From Ptychodera flava (lineage: Eukaryota; Hemichordata; Enteropneusta; Ptychoderidae), in the NCBI RefSeq assembly GCF_041260155.1, contig NC_091931.1, forward strand, positions 48,989,433 to 49,053,432: a DNA stretch of 64,000 nt, read 5' to 3'. A model generated the notes under the pieces. The model ran no database searches. It was not told the DNA's origin and saw only the letters and a program-made list of their open reading frames with translations. Each line of letters opens with the position of its first letter. The first letter of the stretch is position 1. Position numbers and translations under genes: made by a program. Below, one piece after another: positions 57,352-64,000 of the stretch.

Positions 57352-58851
57352 ATACACTTCAACATCCTAGCATCAAACTGTTTTTTGTACCTTTTAATTC
57401 TTTTGAAGGAAAGCAAATGAAGATGACTATCAAAACCATACGTTTGGGCAACTGGTCTCAGTGCCAAAAAAAAATTAAGGGGGGCCGACAAAATACCACG
57501 ATCTTGTAGGAGGGCTAAGGAAAAAAACACATCCGAAATTAAATATTTGCCCAGAAGTCCTAATCTATAAAATTATGCATGGCTGTCAAAAATATCTGGT
57601 GAACAATTTACAAATTTGCAAGTTCCTACGTGGAAAAAAAGGGTTGATTTTCCAATAATTCTGTATGTGCATCCAGAAGATCATGTGCATCGATACTATT
57701 GTGCAAGATTCTTGAAATATTGACCATAGCATTCTGTCTACACAGGAAATTTGCTGTAGTTCAAGAAGTGCTCTCAGTGTGTATGAATCACGGAGAACTG
57801 TTGGTATAGGCTCACACATTGTGTAATGATATTAATACTTTAGAATCCCATACGTCTTGATTTGTATGATCAAGGATTTGTCATTGACGGCTTGCAGAAA
57901 AGGCCAAAAAAACAAATTAACATGTTTTTTCCTAGTCATCTGAAAACGTGCGCATCATGATTATTTTAAAGTTTGTAAAAAATATGAAATATGCATGCTC
58001 TGTCAACTTTGAAAAAAAATGTACTGCTGACAAAAGTAGATGTCTATCGATAATATTCTGAAGTACACGTATTACCGTACTGCGGACTGGCATCAATTTG
58101 ATTTCACTAGGTAGCCAGGCTTTCCAATGCGTGGTACAATTCTTTTTGCATAAAATGGTATAATTCACTTGTCGGACAAAATTGAGATGGCATTTCGCGA
58201 TGTTTTAAAACATACGTCAACTAAGGGTATCTTATGTTCATTGTAATTCTTAAACACTGACATTTCATAACAGGTTCATACTTTCAGTGATTCTTCTGAA
58301 AACCAGTCACAGTGAATATTGATGACGTCAGCCTCTTTTTGTACCCGAGTTGTCCATTTAAAAGAGATGATGATGATGATTCATGTTGTTCACTGTTCTC
58401 TTTGTACAATAAGAGACTTCATTTGGTGAAGACGGACATTACTACTTCCACCAGGGCGGACACTGTGGAACAATTACTACGTCCATCTTGGCGGAAGAGC
58501 TTGACATAATTCAATCCTGTGAGAGGCGTCAGGACAAACGTAAATATCTAAAAATACTTTTATCGTATAGCGAAAGATTTTCCTGATATTTTGTGTCAGT
58601 TTGTCGGTAATTGTCTATCGTCGACAAATACGGCAAGCAACGTAGGAAGCTCAAGGCCATTGCGTCTCTGTATATTGGAGAATGACGTCATCAGTTGCCC
58701 AGTGGTTCAATGTAAAACAAAACTTCGTTATGATGAGCTAATAATAAGCTCTTCTCTGCAATTTTGGATATTCGCTTTATCCTGCAAAAGAAATACAAAA
58801 AAACGAAAACGGCTGTTTTATAATTTAAAGGTTTCCAAATACGGTTGTGAA
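57352..58851. other. Intergenic; no gene seen
   Basis: No recognisable frame or repeat apart from a short GAT run near 58366. Confidence 0.4.
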
Positions 58852-58924
58852 GCCCGGTTAGCTCAGTCGGTAGAGCGTGGGACTTTTAATCCTAAGGTCA
58901 AGGGTTCGACCCCCTTAGCGGGCG
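58852..58924 (+). tRNA. tRNA-Lys(TTT), second copy
   Basis: Identical over all 73 bases to 10209-10281, including the unusual acceptor-stem G-G mismatch; the flanks are unrelated. A strong Pol III terminator (T7 at 58930-58936) follows, better than that of the first copy. Confidence 0.93.
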
Positions 58925-59232
58925 ATTACTTTTTTTCTGCAGTCTCTCCATATTCTCTTCACTTCGCGGAGTTTTGTGCCCCGACTCACTGACTTGGTTT
59001 GCGTAACTTAAGCCCCCATTCGTCAGTAATCACAGTCCCTAAAACCACTTGTGCTCGTCGGCGCAGGACAGAACATAGTGATAAGACCGTTCAAAGAGAC
59101 TCAAATTGCAGAATTCGAACAAGCGATGCGACACTATCAGCCTTCAAGGATTGCATGTAATGTATACGTGTATGGAATTGCTGGCGGTTGCCTAACGACA
59201 GACGCATGATGAGTTATGGTGTTGCCCTCGAA

Positions 59233-59440
59233 AGCGCCCCCATTGACTAATGAAATTCTTTCTTTTTTATAGGGTTAACCTTTGTTATGGTTGATTGAGT
59301 CGTTTTTGTTTGTTCGTTTTCCATGCTCATCGTGTCACACTATGTCCGATGCAAGATTGAACGCAGACAATACCATGACGTTTGTTTACAAAGTGAGGGT
59401 AGGCGTTGTCTCTTAAAATCATCCATTTGTAATCTCACAT
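59233..59440 (+). repeat. 200-bp direct duplication, copy 1
   Basis: About 90% identical to 60327-60533. Shared landmarks are GCGCCCCC, TGATTGAGT, TTTGTTTGTTCGTTTTCCATG, TATGTCCGATGCAAGATT and GGCGTTGTCTCTT. Confidence 0.8.
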
Positions 59441-60326
59441 CTAGTTGCTATTCTTGTACTTCAATCAGAGTTGACAAAGGTCAAGTAATTATGTTAAGGA
59501 TGTAACTCGTTCCTCCGAGACTTTCTATATATCTTAGATAAAGATCCATATACTTTGAATGTCGTTGATATGACATCGACGAAACACCAGATGTTACCGC
59601 ATCGAGAAACAAAACACAAGCACTTAACATCAGATGCTTACAGTTAAAGAGCCTATGGACTACAACTACTTAAAGTTTTGACCTCAAAATAGTTTCCAAT
59701 TTACTCAGATATTCTTTTAAATTCTAAATATTTAGCAATATTATATTTTACTGCATGTCAGCAACATTCATTTGTGACTGAATAAGCGAGTTCAATAGTC
59801 AGTTTTCCCTTTATTTCAAATTTCACACCATTTAAAAGCGGTGATATCGCAAACTGGGAAAACAGAGAATACCATAGAGACACTTCACTGTCATTTGTTG
59901 TTTCTACGGTGGCCCATATGCATATATCCACCAGTATTTGCATAATATTTGCTAGGAGGCCGCCATATTTGGGTGGGGCACCTGTTTATTATCTGTCTTC
60001 TTCAAACTCTCGCATTGGTTTCTTTTCGGTTATACAGCTCTAAGTTCGTACATTGACACAACAAATTCTAGTTTGACAATGAAAATAATGTAAAAAGGTA
60101 TGACTCACGGGCCTTTAATTGGGAATACTCACAAACAACTGATGTTTGAATTATATTGACACGTCTGATATTTCAACGTGTAGGTTTCATCATGGTGTCA
60201 TTTATATATACGGACTTTGCTATAAGTAGGTAGCATGATGACTTCAAGAGCTTTTTGAACGATTTGATGAATCTTTCATCTTTGTTGCATACATGGTGAG
60301 TTAGCATCTGCGAAGTTGTAATGGCG

Positions 60327-60533
60327 CCCCCGTCGACTGATGAAATTCTTTCTTTTTCACAGGGTTAACTGTTCTAATGGTTGATTGAGTGGCTTTTGTT
60401 TGTTCGTTTTCCATGCCCATTGTATCACACTATGTCCGATGCAAGATTCAATGCAGACAATACCGTGACGTTTGTTTACAATATGAGGTTAGGCGTTGTC
60501 TCTTGAAATCATCCATTTGTATTCTCACATATA
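60327..60533 (+). repeat. 200-bp direct duplication, copy 2
   Basis: Partner of 59233-59440, 1.1 kb downstream in the same orientation. Both copies have a pyrimidine tract plus AG (TTTTTTATAG and TTTTTCACAG) near the start. Confidence 0.8.
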
Positions 60534-61558
60534 CTGGTAGATGCCATGCCTGTCGTTAATAGTACCCACGAGTACGACAAGACAGACAAGATCGCTCTTT
60601 CATAAGATACGCAACTCCGACATACATGTATGGACAGCGTCGCCTCCAGCACTGAATGTTATCTTTGGGTCAATACTGAGAAAGATTTGCTACGTCGTAA
60701 AAGCTAAGCCAGGCAGAATATCCCTGATCTTGGATCAAATACCATCTTTGGAACACGTTCATGTAACATCTTAGCGTTTGTCATGATTAAGGTGAATTAT
60801 CAGTGGCGTGTCCGTGGAGTAATTGTGTGACATACTTTTCTATATGCAAACTACTGTAATATCTAGTGTCTATCTACTGAGTTTAACCACGTTCGTAGGG
60901 TCGGTTCGTATATACACATTAACTCGAGCTTCTCATAGCTGGTTGTGTACAATAACACCAGACAAAAGCAGTCAGCTTTGTCCTGTGAATATCTGTATCA
61001 TTCATTCATTCATGTTTATTGCCATTGAAGCAAAAAAATACATAAATTACTCATGATTATCTGAAATACACAGCACAACACTGAAATGGCAATTTTGGAG
61101 TCAAAAAAATTGCTTTTCGCTGGTCAAGTTTGGCTCCACCTCAAAAAATTATTTTGTATGTTATACAATACTGAGGGCTAACAGTTTCTTTACATAATAA
61201 ATTTATAACACACACAAAGAAAAAGAAGGATACATGAGCAACATAATCAAGTTTTCATCTTACTAATAAACGTTTGCTTCGCTTTCCGCCATCTGTGAAA
61301 TGGTTGTAAACACTTGTTGAACGACCGCACTTGAAGAGCGATGTTACCGGCAGTACACCATTGCCATGAAACTGCCAACCCGCTAAAACTTGAGAGACCC
61401 GCAAGAATTGCAACCATGTGATATTTTAAACATCCGTTTGATCATTTTAATGTTTGATTATTAAATATACTGGAAGTGACGTCACAACCTCGCCGACAAC
61501 TTTGTACGCAGTGACACACAGGTTAGTGGAGTTATTCGTCTTCACATTGTTTTTATAT

Positions 61559-61601
<43 letters not shown>
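61559..61601. repeat. (ATG)n microsatellite
   Basis: About 14 ATG/GAT units. Confidence 0.95.
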
Positions 61602-62233
61602 GCTCTACTTGCAGTTTTTCGGGGAAACGACATTATTGAATGAAATGTTTACCCATTGAGGAACACTGCTGATTAGAACTCTGCCCACAAAATCTAAATT
61701 CCTGCCTAAATTACATTACGTAATGCCTATTGCATGGCATTTCACGATTTTTGTCTCTATGAGATGAATGTGCATAAAATGTTAAACTTTATGGTCGTTT
61801 CACCTTGGAACATAACCAGATTTTAAATGAGATGCCAAAAATATCAACTTCTGTTTGACATGATAGGTCTGATGACAGGGAAGTGGTATGCATACCTGCA
61901 CTATTATGTGATACCACTCAACCAGTACAAAAGTTCCCCATTGCATAGGCATTCACACTCACGCTTTTAGAGAGAGTGGCAGTACAATGCAATGATCTAT
62001 AGCTACAACCTCTTCTGGAGGAAGCTCCGCTTTTATGTGTCGCATGAATAGACACCCTGGTGTAGAGTTGGTCTTTGATTGGCTGTGTAGGTTTTCTGGT
62101 GTCTCTCTGACTTGTCATAGACTTCTGATCGTTTGCATTGCAAGTCATTCGAGTCAGACGACACTCGTTGAGAATTCAACTCTGTTTGTTCAGCACTCAT
62201 CTGAGTGCGTGTCGCAAACATACAACAATCATC

Positions 62234-62648
62234 ATGGCTGTCAGAATGGAGTCCGGAGCTAGTGACCAATGGTCCAAGTTGGCACGCTGGAAGACAAACT
62301 CTGCAGACACTGAAATGGATGATGAACAGTGTAACCTTGATAACTGCCATACGGAACTCTGCGTCAAACTTCTCTGTGTGCCGACCGTTCAAAACTACGC
62401 TGGGCTGAAACATCGACTGTCCAACTGTACCAAAGAATGGATGGACGAGTTCTTGGAGTTAGGTGGACTTGGATTGCTGTTGGAATCCCTGGAAAGACTC
62501 TGCGATAGGGGATATTCCAGCTTCGCGGACGCCTTCCTTCAGCTTGAATGTGTTGGATGCATCAAGGCTGTGCTCAATTCTAAGAGTGGCATAGATTTTA
62601 TCATAGAAACTAGGGAAATAAAACATTACACAAGAACTTTAGCGACAG
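62234..62648 (+). CDS. INF2: INF2-type formin, first coding exon (gene runs off the window)
   Basis: Encodes the N-terminal 138 residues of an inverted-formin-2 homologue, an actin nucleating and severing formin at the ER and cytosol. ATG at 62234 (MAVRMESGASDQWSKL) aligns with vertebrate INF2 MSVKEGAQRKWAAL; an upstream in-frame ATG at 62138 adds 32 residues unlike the family. From about residue 38 the Diaphanous-inhibitory domain begins: TELCVKLLCVPTVQNYAGL, then GGLGLLLESLERL and DAFLQLECVGCIKAVLNS, all close to human INF2 (LLEALARL, DALLQLTCVSCVRAVMNS). The donor ACAG|GTAAGT at 62649 leaves phase 1. The next DID exon (V-K-K-Q-V-F-E-L-L in the family) is not in the remaining 1.35 kb; FH1, FH2 and the DAD/WH2-like end lie beyond. 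Confidence 0.88.
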
Positions 62649-64000
62649 GTAAGTTCCTTTGTAACATATTCCCTGTTGTGGTTATAAGACACTAAATTCA
62701 TCACTGAGCTCCTTTTACAGAGGTCATTATTGTTTTACAAAAAGGGCTGCTTTTTCCACTTAAAATAACTATAATAAGGTGTTGCTTACTATCGGCGCTG
62801 GACTTTGACAATCAAGAACATTCGTTGTTTACTTTGATCAATATTACGTAATATTTTCTCCAATAAGGTGTGTCCTTCATGAGTGAACAAGCTTTTAATG
62901 TGTTTATGGGCGTAAATGTGATTTTGTTAATTTGTCTACGCAGAATATGTTTGTTTGCGTACCTGTACGTACGTGCAAGCACGTACTGGGTGACTTACGA
63001 GAGACGGATAAGTCAACCGTAGAGGTGAATCAATACGTCAAGCATGGTCAAATTACCCACTTCATATGACATGCTCATCTCTTGACATTGACCCATTAAT
63101 AGAGGTTAATCGCCCAATGGGTATTTACCCGAATTGTCTTAATCGCCTTTCTAATCGTTTGGACCTACTGTTGGAATGTGTATGGAATATCTATGCCAAG
63201 CTGTGTTCAGTTTTAATGTCCATGCTACTACCACCATACACAGTGAAATACGTTTACATGATTCAATCGCTTGTGGTTAGACACCATGGCGGACAATCCA
63301 TTCCAGTAAAAATGTTGGTCACAGTGGATGTACGCTGACAGTACCCTCAGTGTCTCTGCCGTAAGTGACTGTATCTCATGACTGCGTATTCATGCAAGCT
63401 CTGTGTCATTCTAGATTTGAATTCTAAGTCAGGTGATGAAAATTTGCGTTGCCAACATAGAATCAATAGTTTGCTGTATGTGTTAGGAGTATCCAACAGC
63501 ATTTTCCCGGGAGCATTTTGCGACACACTTATGTAATGCAATGAACATCCATTAGAGGTGAATTCAATAGAATTACAGGCTTGTAGCAGTGAAGAATGTC
63601 ACAGTAATTGTCTTCGTTGAATATTTTATCACAATATCACACGAAGCTGTTATATGCACGAGACATTTTAATTTGGAATACAATAGAAGGTGGTGATGTA
63701 TGTATGACATTTAGTGATGTCAGTGCGTGCCAATAATAACCACTGCGAAGACAATTTGATGTCGCCGTAGTCGTGTCCTTGAGCAAAACAACAAAGAGCA
63801 ATCTGCTATTCCTATCTTTGTAAGCGTTCCAACCGTTTGTTACGTGGCCAATATGGACGTACTTTATTACATATGTCACAGTCCTTTTCACCACCTCAAT
63901 ATTGATGTGTAGCTCGAGATTTTTTGTCTGTTAAGCTACATCAACCAACTAACAGCGTAAACTGACAGTATCATTTTTCAATACAAAAAGAATGTTTCCG
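62649..64000 (+). other. Intron 1 of the INF2-like gene (partial)
   Basis: From the donor GTAAGT to the window edge. The open frame at 63066-63338 does not match any formin segment. Confidence 0.7.

Larger units (their letters stand above)
58925..62233. other. Intergenic, upstream of the INF2-like gene
   Basis: It holds a 200-bp direct duplication (59233 and 60327) and a (GAT)n run at 61559-61601. No gene is recognised. The last few hundred bases presumably include the formin promoter and 5' UTR. Confidence 0.4.

Noticed and set aside
58852-58924. tRNA copy considered as the head of a SINE
   Set aside because: Cloverleaf intact, followed by a T7 terminator; sequences after the two copies are unrelated.
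63066-63338. 90-codon frame after the INF2 first exon, considered as the next DID exon
   Set aside because: No similarity to the expected VKKQVFELL region and no suitable splice context.

Overview
The window looks like nuclear DNA of an invertebrate animal, probably marine. It is AT-rich, its genes have short exons and long introns with GT-AG splice sites, and it is dense in small inverted-repeat transposons, microsatellites and Penelope-like retroelement fragments. The exact phylum cannot be fixed from the sequence. The recognisable genes (CCDC3-like secreted proteins, a PLP/M6 proteolipid, an INF2-type formin) are all animal families; a deuterostome such as a hemichordate or lancelet is possible but not shown.

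Left third (0.4-28.3 kb, minus strand): four head-to-tail genes, here called A to D, share the architecture signal peptide + CCDC3/favine-like domain. Gene A is cut by the left edge (first exon 635-383). Gene B runs 9578-6285 with a WAP-domain cassette exon in its intron. Gene C runs 19421-13818 and has an acidic, Ser/Thr-rich tail ending in a hydrophobic stretch. Gene D runs 28301-23866. In genes B to D the first exon ends in phase 1 (gene A's exon does too), and the second exon carries the rest of the domain. Genes A and B are the closest pair and also share a block of 5' flank.

Middle (about 32-49.6 kb, minus strand): one seven-exon PLP/M6 proteolipid gene (coding exons 49551 to 34976). 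Exon sizes and phases match vertebrate PLP1/GPM6. The junction of exons 5 and 6 works only if an A-run in exon 5 is one base longer than written.

Right end: at 62234 (plus strand) begins the first coding exon of an INF2-type formin (DID domain); the rest lies beyond the window. Two identical tRNA-Lys(TTT) genes lie at 10.2 and 58.9 kb.

Mobile and repetitive DNA fills much of the rest: a TTAA-bounded MITE family with about eight copies; a 3.35-kb fold-back element (15298-18648) built from nested hairpins; a 4.9-kb TTAA-bounded element (51317-56234) whose inverted ends are arrays of a ~350-bp repeat; Penelope-like fragments with a hammerhead-ribozyme-like 3' end between two (TA)n arrays; several short hairpin elements, one with a 9-bp target duplication; and many microsatellites.
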